Source: Choanephora cucurbitarum
Taxonomy: Eukaryota > Mucoromycota > Mucoromycetes > Mucorales > Choanephoraceae
NCBI GenBank assembly: GCA_025331435.1
Contig: JAIWNI010000006.1
Location: 248,001 to 312,000 of the forward strand
DNA length: 64,000 nt
Direction of reading: 5' to 3'
This document shows positions 41,101 to 52,812 of this stretch, one piece after another. The notes beneath the pieces were generated by a model. It ran no database searches, was not told the origin of the DNA, and was given only the letters and a program-made list of their open reading frames with translations. The position numbers and the translations under genes were made by a program. How positions within the stretch are numbered: position 1 is the first letter of the stretch; every line of letters starts with the position of its first letter.

Positions 41101-42390
41101 GATGCTGAAGATGCCAAGGTGAATGAAGACCAATCATTTGAATATGTCAAGAACGATGATGAGGCCCATGATATGCAAACTATGGGTAATGCTCAGGCAG
41201 AGCAAACTCAAGATTTGAAAATGGCTGGTGTTGATGAAGAACAGGAGGACACTAAAGAGACATCAGGTGAGATGGATGTCGATGAAGCTACTGATGATGT
41301 CGATACCATGCCTTTGCCTCGCGACAATTTGGATATGTCTGGCTCTGGCGATGTCAAGGGTGCCATTCTTAGCAAGAAGCTGCCTGAGAATCAAATGATA
41401 GACGAAACCGAAGTCTTGACTATGGATGAATCTGTTGTGTCCCGCGAACCCTTAGAGCAAGAAGACATCAATCGCATGAGAGATGAACTTGAAACTCAAG
41501 TATCTGAATGGCGTGAAGAAGGCCGTGATATCAATAAGGCGCGTGAACTCTGGCAAGGCTACGAAAACTTGACTCATGATCTCGCTATGGGATTGTGTGA
41601 ACAACTTCGATTGATTTTGGAACCTACTTTGGCCACTAAGCTCAAGGGTGATTATCGTACTGGTAAACGCCTGAATATGAAGAAGATCATTCCTTACATT
41701 GCAAGTCAATTCAAGAAAGACAAGATCTGGCTGCGTCGTACAAAGCCAAGCAAGCGTCAATACCAAGTCATGATTTCTGTTGATGATTCCAAGTCGATGT
41801 CTGAATCTCACTCTGTCCAACTTGCTTATGAGGCATTGTCACTTATCTCCAAGGCCCTTTCACAGTTGGAAGTAGGTGATATCTCGATCACATCCTTTGG
41901 TGAACGTGTACGCTTGTTGCATCCCTTCGATCAGCCTTTTACTGGTGAATCTGGTGCAAATGTCATTCAGCAATTCACTTTTGCTCAACAAAAGACTTAT
42001 GTGAAGAACTTGATCGAGACTTCTATCGGTCTCTTTGAAAACGCCAAACAATCTTCAGGCCCTGGCAATGGTGAACTCTGGCAACTTCAATTGATTCTTT
42101 CTGATGGTATCTGTGAAGACCACGAGACTCTCCGTGCTCTTGTACGAAGTGCATTGGATCGACAGATCATGATGATCTTTATCGTTGTTGACAACAAGCC
42201 TGAAAAGGATTCTATTATGAACATGACTAATGTCAAGTACCTTATCAAGGATGGCAAGTACAGCATTCAAATGAACCCATATCTTGAAACCTTCCCCTTC
42301 CAATACTTTATGGTTCTAAGAGATATTAATTCTCTTCCTGAAGCTCTTTCAGATGCCTTAAGACAATACTTTAGCTTTGTTTCTGCATAA
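26113..42390 (+). CDS. MDN1: midasin (AAA+ ATPase of 60S ribosome assembly)
   Basis: Midasin (Rea1/Mdn1) is a dynein-like AAA+ machine in the nucleus that strips assembly factors (Ytm1, Rsa4) from pre-60S ribosomes. Six exons (26113-26525, 26584-26653, 26726-27024, 27088-35095, 35160-35375, 35437-42390) give 5319 aa, between yeast (4910) and human (about 5600). Six AAA+ modules are marked by Walker A motifs GVTGAGKT (about 354), GETGTGKT (699), GPTSAGKT (1118), GETGCGKT (1416), GSPGVGKT (1750) and GPSASGKT (2060), with Walker B strands such as WILLDEINLA and WVLLDELNLA. A long helical linker is followed by a very acidic Asp/Glu-rich tail region (about 4400-4950). The C-terminal MIDAS domain carries VDDSKSMSE (about 5118), which binds the UBL domains of substrates. 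The ATG at 26113 was preferred over the upstream in-frame ATG at 26056, which would add a Lys/Glu-rich leader. Confidence 0.97.
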
Positions 42391-42499
42391 TAGCATTTAT
42401 TTAGAATAAACAATAATTGACATTGAATGTTTTATTTGGTATGAATGATTGACAATAAATATAGTATGTAGATCATGAGTATGAATGCAAAAAATGTAT

Positions 42500-42526
42500 G
42501 GGGGGGGGGAGTGATTTTAAGGGGGG
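42500..42526. repeat. poly-G tracts
   Basis: A run of ten G (42500-42509), followed shortly by a run of six G (42521-42526), lies in the 146-bp convergent spacer between MDN1 and the first arrestin gene. It is striking in an AT-rich background. Confidence 0.7.
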
Positions 42527-42536
42527 AGAGTGTTGT

Positions 42537-43746
42537 TTACATAACGCAGTTTTGTTGAAAGGAGTGGGCTATTGACGTATAAGAAGGAGGGCGTTCATCA
42601 ACATATAACGGTAATGCCTCCTCATATTCAACAACTTCAACAAAGCGAGGCACAGGCAAAGTTCCTTGATTGTCTTGAGATGATTCAAATACGCTATGAA
42701 AGGTAGAATACACCTGCATGTTTTCTGGTGCTTTGCTACAATAGCCAAGTGTTCCTAGTCGTATAGGTATATCTATGACCTCAAGGCGCCTAGGCCAAAT
42801 TCCTTTCTGCTTTACACTGACTTCCAGTACATATGTAATCGAGAAGACAGAGCCATAGGTAAATGTAGGCAAGCTTATGTCCTGTAGACACAAATCTATC
42901 TTTAGTGTATTTGTATGGTTATGATCATCTGGTGTTATCTTCTTTATGTTCTGACTGATGAGGTGCCTAAATTTGCGATCTTCTTTTTTTGGTTGGCCTG
43001 TGTGTGCTTGAGATCTATGCCAAGTTTGGATTTGATAGATTCTTGCATGTACCATGTCGATCGAATCACTTGATATGTGGCACAGCACTAACGTAATTGG
43101 TATGACTTCGCCCAAGGGAAAATCTTTTGAAGGCAAGCGTACCTCAAAAGAAGGCTGAATCCGATTCTTTGTGTTGGATGAAGGCAGAGTGCGTGGTTGA
43201 GATGAAATACAGACGAGCTTCTTGGAAATGCTTGTTTCAACATATGGCATATAGACTACAGGCTTATGGCATCTAGAGATGGGTTTGCCGTTTATGTCTT
43301 CTAAATAAGCAGAGAGTATGTATTCGCAATAGTATGACATTTCCTTTCCATCTGATGTCACAATGGCTTGTGGAGGGAACTGGACCATTGGAAGCTGAAT
43401 CATAAAAGGAATTGATGTTTCTGAATCTTGTTTGAATGGGCTCTGTTCTGATTCCTCCTGTCGCTTCCATAGTATCTTTTGAGAGCCAAACAGTTGATTC
43501 TTATAGACTGGATCACGAAAGCCAGATTGATAGATGGTTTCTGTTGCATGGAATACAATGCGTAACCTGTCGGATTTTGATAGCTGATTTTTAGAGAATT
43601 GAGATCGAACAAAGCCTTTTGTTTGTAAGAGTAAGTATATGATGTTATCCTTCTTTCTGTCTCTTACCTTGGAAGACTGAACCTGGACCATAGACAGGAA
43701 CGTTATCAACAAGCCAGCCAAATTCAGGTAACAACTGAATCTCCAT
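42537..43746 (-). CDS. alpha-arrestin-like protein A
   Basis: Exons 43746-43668 and 43615-42537 (52-bp intron) give 385 aa. The fold matches fungal arrestin-domain proteins (ART/Rod1-type adaptors), which recruit Nedd4/Rsp5 ubiquitin ligases to plasma-membrane transporters for endocytosis. The arrestin N-domain includes VYGPGSVFQGFV, LRIVFHATETIY and FPPQAIVTSDG. The C-domain includes SISKKLVCISSQ, EVRLPSKDFPLGEVIPITLV and SITYVLEVSVKQKGIWPRRLEVIDIPIRLGTLGY. The C-terminus has a PPSY motif (369-372), a canonical PPxY site for WW domains, preceded by LPLY (361-364). It shares intron position and phase with the neighbouring paralogue at 46330-47495, so the two arose by tandem duplication. Confidence 0.87.
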
Positions 43747-46329
43747 TTGAATGTATAAAAAGAGGTGAAAGAACAAACGCCTCAAATTTGACCTTTATTT
43801 TTTTTTTCTTAAAGAGATCGGTGCTTGAATGGACAATCCTGCATGCCTCTAACAAAGAACATGATGCATCTGTTTTAATTTAGAAATATATAGATACAGA
43901 GAGTATGTTACTTGGTATATGTCTGCTGTATATATGCACAATTGAGCTAATCTCATCTTATCTGACTATTATCGCAAATATGTTACATTCTTATGCCAAG
44001 GTGTGCAACTTGGCAGGTATCTTGACAGACAGCAATTTTCTCTTGGCCCGTTTTCTTGTACTACCGGGGATCATTTGAATGACTTCACTAAAATGTTTTC
44101 ATAATTAGAATACACACTCAGCTCATTACAGATCTCTAATAATGTGGCTTCTGATGAAACACTCAAAGGAGACAGCGGAGTTGATGGCTAGACAAGAAGT
44201 GTGCCAGATGAAATAAATGTTGTCACTCTCAAGTGGACCAAGTCATTGAGCATCGTCTAATAAAATATACACTTTTTACAAAAAAAAAATAAACATTAGC
44301 ACTGTGTAGCTATAGCTCTCTGGTGAAGTACATTTCTGTAGAGACAGAAAACCCTATTTGCATTAAACTGAAAGAAGAAGAATCCATATAAAACCTTATG
44401 ACTACTGTTGCTTAATCTGATGATATGTCTATGAAGGAAGGGGGGGGGAGGAGAGGAAGCATGTGCTATTGAATCAAGCTACCAGTGTATGATTGTCTTT
44501 GTTAATAGCCAAATGAAGAAAACAAATGAACGTATGCAGTAGCTATGAAACTAGTTCAAGGCTGCAATCAATTTAAACAGCAATAAATCATTCTACTTGA
44601 TACAAAAAAAGAGTTCTCTGGTTTCTTCTAATTATAGACTCAGAACAGCCTTATTGTACACAAAGCAGTAAAAATTAAGCCAGAATAGCATACAATAGTC
44701 AAGCCAGTCTGGACTATGCGCAACAATGACACATGTAGGCAATGATATTCATGTGAATAGATGTGATCAACTCTTTTCGCTCAAGCTCTATATTATACCT
44801 TTTTTTTTTTACAAGACTAGAACTAACATCTTATGTTGCACATAGTGTAAGTAGTACCAGTAAAGTTTGAAAATGAGTGATGGCCTTGACGTAAGCGAAG
44901 CCTAACATCCTTGCGGCCGATTTAGGATTGCTTCTTGAAGAAAGACAGTCAATTCTAGAAGTTTATGTCGAGCATGCAGTGATGATAGACTATTTCAATA
45001 CAATTATGTTGTCAATTGTAAGTACTCATAGTCCTCTTGTTTGGTTCCTGATGATCTAATATAAAGTTCAAAAGGGCTTTCAGAGTCACCTCTTAAACCA
45101 CCCAGATTCATCTTTTTCATAATCAGCCAAAAAAAATTTTTTTTTTTACCCCTCTTTATTGACTATATACTAGCTATACCCATAATACCAAAAGACTTGA
45201 CTCTATTGACCTGTAAAGCCAGTACAGTCTTCAGAGAGTGAATTCTCTAGTGAGGTACTATGGTATAAGGGTCGACATGAACCATGGTAGCAAGAGGATT
45301 TTTTTTTTAGTCCAAGTTAGCTTATGACCGAGCTACGGACAACTTCTTTGTGTTCAGCCTGTGATGAGGGGCAACAATGTCCAGAATATGTGTTCCGTCA
45401 TGTATCACCCAAACTACAAAACGTGTACTCCACAAAACGCGTTGTACAATACAGACTAAGAAATTTGTAGTCACAAAAAAAAATACCTGGTTTTTTGAAC
45501 CTTTCGATAATCTTTCATGTGGAATACACTATTGTGTTTGCATTACATTGTAACCAAAGATGTTATGGCCTTATCCTAACTGTATTTAACAAAATAATTG
45601 CTATTAAGCAATAGGCATTCTTTGTTGGACACAAAGAGTAAGCTCCCTCCCCCCCCACCTTTCTTTTTCTTTTTTTTTTCTTTAAATAAAATTTAAAAGT
45701 TTATCTGAATCGGACTTTCTGACCAGCAATTCGGATTAAGTATGACTACATAATGGAATCGCACGTTTTATTTTACGCAATACTAAAAGAAATTTTTTTT
45801 TCTTGTGAGATGTATGTAAAACCATTCATTATTCACTTACAGCCAATTCTCGCAATACATGTCAAATTGATTGTATAAACACAAGGCAACTTTTCATTGC
45901 ACGTTTTCAATACGAGCTTAATAACAATGGTGTCCATATTATGTAATCTACGTATCATAGAAAAGAAAACAAACAGTATTTCTTTAGCAGTCATTGTTTG
46001 ATCTCTATCCTAGCAGACTAGTTTCATTTTGATTGCTTTTAGTGTGAATTGAATATACGGCAAGAACCGTGAAAATAGTATAGAACAGAGGTAAAAGTTT
46101 CACCCTTGAATCGTTGTTATTGTTTTAAAATAAAATTCATTTAAATTTCTGGTATGTGCGCAGTAAGCATGGTAACACAATACCTAAACCATGTATGATT
46201 TTCATCAATTTATAGCATGTTTCCTTAAGCCAATTTATATTATTAAGTAAGGAAGGAGCATAAGGTCTAATTTTTATTTTGAAGGAGAGGACTATATACA
46301 TCTAGAATAAATAAATAAATAAATAAAGT
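43747..46329. other. long intergenic region between the two arrestin genes
   Basis: A 2.6-kb AT-rich spacer between tandem paralogues on the minus strand. It contains G or C homopolymer runs (44440-44448, 45649-45656), many poly-T/A runs, and (AATA)n near 46308-46325. I see no coding frame, tRNA or bounded repeat. A possible C/D-box pattern near 44978-45055 is discussed under findings. Confidence 0.4.
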
Positions 46330-47495
46330 TTAAAAACAGGCATTTTGAGTAACAGAATGATCGTAGTTGGGTAATCTGCATGGGTCATAGACTGGCAGGG
46401 CATCTTCATATTCAATGGCCTTCATGAATTTTGGAACAGGCATAGTGGAGGGTGCATTGGGATTGAAGTCAGAATACATCTTTATCTCACTTGAGGTGCG
46501 AATACCATAACCAAGGGTACCTATCACCACTGGAATATCGTCAAAGACAACCAAATGATTCCAGATACCACCCATTGGACCCTTCTGTTCAATGCTGACC
46601 TGTAACACATAACTGATCTGGACAAGTTCACTATAGCCACAGGAAGGTGTAGCAGAGGCAGGAATAGGAAGGGTCAGATCAGCATCTGAATAGAGACTAA
46701 GGCTATCTCCATGACTGACCAAAGGCAGTTTTTGAGTGACATGGGCCACTGTCTTGGTTTGGTCAGGGATATCGTTCAGTACCAGAAATCGTAGGTTCTG
46801 GATCAATTTGAGTTGTACAGACACATACTGGAGAGAAGGTTTCTTTTTCTTCTGTTGACAGGCCACATGGAGTTGAAGCTGGATCGGACTGGAAGGCACG
46901 AATTCTGCTGCCGTCAATTTAAGTTGAGCAGACAGGTGTCCCTTGTGTGACTTGAACTGGAGAGGTGTCTTCAACAGGCTTGTTTCAATAAAAGGCATAC
47001 AGATGACAGGTATCTCTGTTCGGATAGGCATTGTCTTGTTCTCGAGCGAGAGTGGTGTGTCTGCCACTGCAATCAGCTGGAAGAGACATTGGTAGGCAGG
47101 GTGATGAAACGAAGGGGGAAATTGAATCATAGGCATCTGAATCGTAAATGGAAATGAATAGTCCGTGTCTCGGTCGAGTGGATGTTGGTCGCCTGAGTCC
47201 CATAGAATTCGTTGTGTGCTGAAGAGTGTCTTACGGGCAGTGCGAAGTACAGTCGATGAGATGTTGTATGGTGGAATGGTTTCAATCGCATAGAATGCAA
47301 GGCGTACTCTTTGTACAGACAGGGCAGTTGACTTGGTGTTTAATTTGACAAAACCTACATAGCTCAAGTTAGATCAGAGGGTCTCTGACAAGTGTCTGTT
47401 TTACCTTGAAAGACAGAACCAGGACCATAGACAGGTTGGTGATTAATGGACCAACCAAATTCAGGAAGGAGTTCAATGGATAAAGAACAAGACAT
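46330..47495 (-). CDS. alpha-arrestin-like protein B
   Basis: Exons 47495-47405 and 47354-46330 (50-bp intron) give 371 aa. It is a clear paralogue of the arrestin at 42537-43746. Shared blocks are LPEFGW near the N-terminus, VYGPGSVFQGFVK across the intron, FPFTIQMPMIQFPPS, IPVICMPFIETSLLK, YVLQVSIEQKGP, DIPVVIGTLGYG, and EYEDALPVY at the C-terminus. It should act as a transporter or receptor adaptor for ubiquitination and endocytosis. The position of the PPxY motif in protein A is here LPNY (358-361), with LPVY (350-353) upstream, so ligase docking may be weaker or depend on LPxY contacts. Its start lies 141 bp downstream of the CWC15 stop on the same strand. Confidence 0.87.
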
Positions 47496-47636
47496 GATGA
47501 TGATAAAGGAAAGAAAAAGGTAAAAGTAAAGATCGACATGAAGCGTGTTTTATATGATTTTCTAAGGTAACACATTGTCATTATTTGGTCAACCGCAGCA
47601 ATAAACAGGCCGCAGTGGGATTTTTTTTTTATTGAT

Positions 47637-48519
47637 CTAATGAATGTATTTATGAAGGAAACGTCTATGGAAATCAGAACGAATCATATCATTGACAAAT
47701 CGCTTTTTGGGCTTGTCATCTACACCTCTTGCTTGATTTTTAAAGATAACATCATCATCCCATCTATAGAAATAGGTAAGTAACACAAGCACCTGCCAAG
47801 CGTCTAGGCCAAGGCTTCTTGGAAATTGTTACCTTCTCTTCACGCTAAAGTCACGCTTTTGATCTCCAATGTTCAGTAAGGGATTGCCTTCCATGGCCTC
47901 TCTTTCCTTCTCGGCCTCTACTTCCTCCAAAGCCTCTCTTTCTTGTCTTTCCTTTTCTTCTGCACGTTCCTTACGAATACGCTGCAATTCTGCCATTAAT
48001 TCTGCTGCATCGTCATCCTCGTCATCATCCTCGTCCTCGCTATCATGCAGTTAGCATTCATGTTATTTTTGTAACCTTAAAAGCGTGACTTACCTGTCAC
48101 TACTATCACTACCACCACTATCACTTTCTTGGTCACTATCATCTTTGTCCAACTTGGCCAGTCTCTCTGCTTCCTCTTTTAGTCGTTGCTTTTCTTTGTC
48201 ATCCTGCTCCTCTTCTTGCTTGATGAAACGCATAGTAGAGGCCTTGCCTTCTTTTTCTTCATAATATTCTTGTTCAGCTCTTCTAAGTTCTTCCAACAAC
48301 TGCTGTCTGTCTCCAATTTCATCTATAGTGCCTTGACCAGGTTGTCTGAACTTGAGCTTCGTGTGTGAAGCCAGGTCACGAGCACTGTATTGAAAACTAG
48401 GTGCTTTGTTGTCATTGCCTCTTGCGGGATCAAATGTGGGACGAGCAGCAGTAGTCTAGAAGGTTTAGCAGGCTATAAGTATAGGACTGTAGGTATTCAA
48501 TCGTCATCAACCTTACCAT
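47637..48519 (-). CDS. CWC15: pre-mRNA-splicing factor CWC15
   Basis: CWC15 (Cwf15) is a core spliceosome protein of the Prp19/NTC-related set, present in activated complexes. Exons 48519-48517, 48455-48094, 48039-47833 and 47763-47637 give 232 aa, the usual length. The first coding exon is only the ATG, followed directly by GTAAGG. Exon 2 starts [19 protein letters not shown], which is the family N-terminus, then [16 protein letters not shown]. The middle is acidic (about 10 Asp/Glu around the second intron). The C-terminus [27 protein letters not shown] and [20 protein letters not shown] is diagnostic. Without the ATG-only exon the protein would lack its start. The next ATG in frame is deep in the conserved region. 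Confidence 0.95.
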
Positions 48520-48764
48520 AATATATAAAAGAGTGATGAGTTTAAGGTATCTATTTAGAAAGAAAAAAAAATAATAGAAAAGGACTCCATGCTGTGACCA
48601 TGAAATACTAAGGTTCTGATTGGCTAGACAAACTAGCATGAATTCATATACATGATCAACAGCTATAAATGCAATATCATTTCAAATACACAACCAAAAA
48701 AAAAAAAATAAGAAAAACAATGAAACTCTATTAATAAAACATGTGTGTGCTATAAAAAAGCCTC

Positions 48765-49849
48765 TTATTCAATCTTTCTTGACTTTCTCTTCACCTTGGT
48801 ATGGTCTACAGTGGTAGATGAAGTAGAAAGCTTTTTACGAGGCATCAGGACTAGAATAAGTTCAACAGCAATAAAGCGAGTGATAAACTTGAAAAGGAAG
48901 GCAGCTCCGTACATAACAATACGATAAAGAGGTCCAAGATCAAGCAAGAATTTGACTTAATGACACAATCAGTACACTAATTCAATGAACAAAAGAGCAT
49001 GATACTTACTTGGTGGTGGTGCAAACATATAGTTCAAATTAAGTCCAGACACAAGCGAAGTCAAATGAAGCACAGGGGTATGGAAAAAGGCATAGGAAAA
49101 GAAAGAGAGGTATAACATGTCCTTTGATTTAGGCAACACAACATATCGACGACTGTAAATCATATAGACAGGTACGACCAACAACAAAACATGCTCTATA
49201 TACTCCTAGATCAGTCTCTATGCTCTCTATCTGCATATCTATCTTTACCAGCAAAGAAATTGAAAGTCTCGCCAATCATACTGTGTTCTCTTAGATCGGG
49301 AAAGGCAAGGGCGGCCAAGGCACCCCATTGGAGATGAAGGTAGATATTGAAGATGATATGAGGGTAAGGGGATTGTTTGTTAGGATACACAAGAGCCAGC
49401 AACAACAAGAGACCACTTGCATGACAAGGTTGCATCATGAACCAGACTCTATCACGAACAACCTTGTGTACCAAGGTTAACAGAAGAGAACAGACAAGGG
49501 AGAAGGTCATGCTCTTTTCAGTCAGAGATGCAGGATAAGGTGGCTTGAATTCAGTCAACAGTCGATAGTTATCTGTGCCTGGTCTCAGCAGTCGACGGAA
49601 AGATAGAAAGGTGGCTAGAATATAGAATGTGGCCAAGAACATGAGTTCGAGTGCATGTTGACGAGGTGCATTGTACCTTTCTATGGATGAGAATCAACAT
49701 AAAGGTAAATCGATCAAGCGGACTTACCAAGATCCAAAAGACGATTGGGCCCAATCGGTTTCAAGAGGCATGTCAGCTGCAATCAACTTGACAAAGGATT
49801 CTACTTTGGTCACAGCAGGCTCAAATAATGCCAGTAGATTATCCTTCAT
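48765..49849 (-). CDS. TMEM164: TMEM164-family membrane protein
   Basis: Exons 49849-49728, 49676-49249, 49195-49010 and 48955-48765 give 308 aa, close to human TMEM164 (about 297 aa). The family is ER/Golgi polytopic and in mammals was reported as a cysteine acyltransferase for ether phospholipids. Family landmarks: WYNAPRQHALEL across intron 1 (the WYGT/RHAxEL-like start), a first TM (MFLATFYILATFL), VWFMMQPCHASGLLLLLALV with the candidate catalytic Cys near residue 125, IYLHLQWGALAALAFPDL, then FAEHVLLLVVPVYMIY. Six to eight TM segments are likely. The C-terminal KRKSRK stretch is basic. The intron 2 acceptor was chosen at 49196 because nearer AGs give stops or lose the HVLLLVVPVY frame. 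Confidence 0.85.
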
Positions 49850-49970
49850 GTTTCTACTTGTTAAAAAAAAAGATATTCCCTTTCCTTCATTGCCTCCCCC
49901 CCCTCCACTTCATTGACATTTTTTTTCGTCCTCCGATTTCTTCTTCTATTTTCTTCTTTTCTTTGTTCTA
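49850..49970. promoter_or_regulatory. 121-bp bidirectional promoter, TMEM164 / RBM-like gene
   Basis: The two start codons point away from each other and are only 121 bp apart, so both transcripts must start within this interval or inside each other's leaders. It contains a run of eight C (49896-49903), flanked by TCC and TCCAC, a T-run, and a TTCTTC-rich leader before the plus-strand ATG. No TATA box is evident. Confidence 0.6.
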
Positions 49971-51446
49971 ATGTCAAGTCATTCAAGATCATCTAGTTCA
50001 CGTAGAGACTCTCCTAGAAGACGATCTCGTAGTCCAACATCGCGTCATAGAAGAGACTATGATTCTCATGTGAGTCATGATAACAACAAACAAGTAGAAA
50101 TACAATCTAATTCTATTAAATAAAGGATTCAAAAAGAAGAGAAGAAAGGTCTCATCATGACCACCATCGAAAACACGATGATAGAAGAGGAAGACGTCAC
50201 GAAGAAGACAACAGATACAATGAGCGCAGAGAACAGCTATCACCCAACATCAATGTGGTCCTTAGAAATTTACCTGATAGAGCAAGAGAAGCTGATGTAC
50301 TTTAAGAAAAAAACTCATTATTTCTACACCTTTATCGTGTTCTTCTTTTTTTGCTTATTATAGTCATCGAGTAGATTCACAAAAAACTATCTCAAATGGG
50401 GGCCAGTATTGACGATGTCTCGCTCATCAAGGATCGCGAAACAGGTGAATCCAGAAAATTCGCTTTTGTTAGGTTCACCAGTGTGGGTCATGCTGTTCAG
50501 TTTGTACAGCGATACCGTACATTTGATATGAATTCTTATAATGTGCGTGTGGATTATTCAAAGCGTAACAATCAAGAAGATGAAAAAGAAGAATGGCGTT
50601 GTACAAAGGTAAAAAAAAAAAAGATGCGAATAGAACACTTGACTGATCAGTCATGATAGTGTGGACATTTCAATCCTGTCAGTCGTCGTAGTTGTGTTGA
50701 ATGTAGACAATCTTTTATTTGTAAGTCAACTCTAGACCTTTTAGAAACTAAAGTGGAATAACATGTCTATCAAAAGCTGCTGCTACTGAGAAGCGTAGTT
50801 ATGATACAGAAACAATGGAGATCAATGATGGATCTAAGGATATGGCAACAATGCCTAACAACATTCTTCTTTTGCGTCAATTGGATCATTTGTCAACAGA
50901 GGAGTCTATCTTTCATTCAGTCCAATCCTTCCAGGGCATTTATCGCGCTATCTTAATTAGAGACAAACTGACCAAGATGTCTTGTGAATTTGCATTTCTT
51001 GAATTTACTTCTGCTCAGGTAAGATCATTAAGAGAGAGAGAAAGGCCACATCTGACAAGGATCATTAGAATGCCTCTCTTGCTCTGAAACAAATGGGAGA
51101 TCACTTTAGAATAGATGGACGTAAGGTGATTGCTTCCTTTGCCAACCAAGAAAGCTTTATACCTGTCTATGGTCAATCGGAATGGTCCATTCCTGCACAG
51201 AATGAACTCGATGGACTCTTGGCTTATTGGGATAAATCGTCTTATGGCTCTGCTTTCTCTTATGCTATTGAACAAGAGAGAAAAGAAAGAGAAGAGGCAT
51301 TGAGAAGGGCTAAAGAAGAAGAAGCGAGAAAGGCACAAGAAGCCAAAGCCAGTCTTGAAAATGACCTTAGTGCCTTTTATGCTGATATGGATGATTTTGG
51401 AACAGACAATAGCAATGACATTTTTACAGTACCAAAGACAAGTTAG
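49971..51446 (+). CDS. RRM-ZnF-RRM RNA-binding protein (RBM5/RBM10-like)
   Basis: Six exons (49971-50069, 50126-50296, 50375-50608, 50660-50720, 50777-51018, 51069-51446) give 394 aa. An N-terminal Arg/Ser region (SSRRDSPRRRSRSP) is followed by RRM1 (RNP2-like VVLRNLPD near 78; RNP1-like RKFAFVRF), a RanBP2-type zinc finger (WRCTKCGHFNP...SCVECRQSF, about 164-188, with four Cys), and RRM2 (NILLLRQL; CEFAFLEF). The C-terminus is a Glu/Arg/Ala helix and a short acidic tail. The RRM-ZnF-RRM order is that of the splicing regulators RBM5/6/10, found in early spliceosomes. The OCRE and G-patch domains of the animal proteins are missing here. The intron 2 acceptor at 50374 was chosen because it restores DIHKKLSQMG. 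Confidence 0.86.
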
Positions 51447-51638
51447 AAAATTAAAAATGTTTTATTCTTAAAAAAAAACGAAATGAGCTTTACAAATGAA
51501 ATTATGAAAATTCTGTACAAAGAAAAAACTAAATGAGGAAAGGGTAAAATAATAAGATAGGCTAAATGAATCTTTCTCTTTTTTTTTGGGTTCGGTTTAA
51601 TTTGTTATATAATGGGAGATTTTACACGAATGAACTGT

Positions 51639-51992
51639 TTATTTAGAACTGGTGTACTTGGTAACAGCCTTGGTACCTTCAGAGACGGCGTGCTTGGCAA
51701 GTTCACCAGGGAGGATGAGACGGACAGCAGTTTGGATTTCACGAGAAGAGATGGTGGAACGCTTGTTGTAGGCAGCCAACTTGGAGGCTTCAGAGGCAAT
51801 ACGTTCAAAGATATCGTTGACGAAGGAGTTCAAGATGGACATAGCCTTGTTGGAGATACCGGTATCGGGGTGGACTTGCTTCAAGACCTTGTAGATGTAA
51901 GAGGAGTAGGTTTCACGACGAGAGACCTTTCTCTTCTTGTCACCCTTAGGGGCGGTCTTCTTGTTGTCCTTGGTGGGGAGATCAGCAGCCAT
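51639..51992 (-). CDS. H2B: histone H2B (copy 1)
   Basis: A 117-aa intronless core histone H2B. The tail is [20 protein letters not shown], followed by the conserved core: [58 protein letters not shown] and the end [11 protein letters not shown], with the ubiquitinated Lys in AVTKY. It is paired divergently with H2A copy 1. The coding sequence from the start of the core to the stop is identical to H2B copy 2, while the tail and flanks differ. Codons are strongly C-ending, as expected of a highly expressed gene. Confidence 0.98.
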   Translation of the reverse strand: MAADLPTKDNKKTAPKGDKKRKVSRRETYSSYIYKVLKQVHPDTGISNKAMSILNSFVNDIFERIASEASKLAAYNKRSTISSREIQTAVRLILPGELAKHAVSEGTKAVTKYTSSK

Positions 51993-52812
51993 TTTATGTA
52001 TATAGAAAGAGATTAAGAAAAAAAAAGAAAAAAAGTAAACTACTAGAGAATAAAGGTTTCCTTTATATACTCAATTTACATTGTGACTTTTTATCCTAAA
52101 TAGGAATTGACTTTTTTTTTTTTAAATTTCAATAGCCTATCATCTCTCTATTTTTTTTTAAAAAAAAAAAGATATAGGTGAGGGAAGGAAAACAAGTAAG
52201 AAGTATAATGAAAACATCGTGAAATCGCGAAAAAAACGCGGTTTTCAGTCGAATTGACTGGTTTTGCATTGATTTGTCTAGTAAAAAAATTATTCATTTT
52301 TTTCTCTCTATTTTCTCTTTTGGGAGTAAAATGACAGGTCTTGTGTTTTCTATTAAAAAAAAAATAGTTACGCGGGCTACTTTTTTTTTAAATTTATTTA
52401 TTCCGCTCGGATTAGACCATTCAATCGCCTTGAACAATAGATAGAAGCACTTGATATAGACTCTCGTCTTTTTCTTTTTAGACAGAGTAGAACAATGTAA
52501 ACAAAGCTTGAGAGGTATTTCTCTCTTTTTGTAGATCCAATGGACATAATTTCTTATTTTCTGGTTCAAAAAAAAAAAGAAGCAATAGTCTGATCTTGTC
52601 ATTGTTTAATTACTTTTTGATGTACGCGAACCTTAAAAAAAATTATTTCGTACGCGTGGCCTGCAGAAAATAAAAAAAAAAAATTAAAAAAAATAATTAG
52701 GATATCGGACTCTAGATTGAAAATGATATATAAACTCCCTTCGAACTTTTAAATTTTCCTGATTTTTCTTTTTTTCCTTTCTATATAAACATATATATAT
52801 TCATTAAAAAAA
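51993..52812. promoter_or_regulatory. H2B/H2A divergent promoter (pair 1)
   Basis: An 820-bp shared promoter. TATA boxes lie at 52062-52069 (minus, for H2B, about 75 bp from its ATG) and at 52727-52734 (plus, for H2A, about 80 bp). CGCG-core elements occur at 52226-52230 (TCGCGA context), 52236-52240, 52370-52374, 52624-52630 (ACGCGAA) and 52652-52657 (ACGCGT, an exact MCB consensus). Similar elements are in the other two histone promoters of this cluster. Confidence 0.7.
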
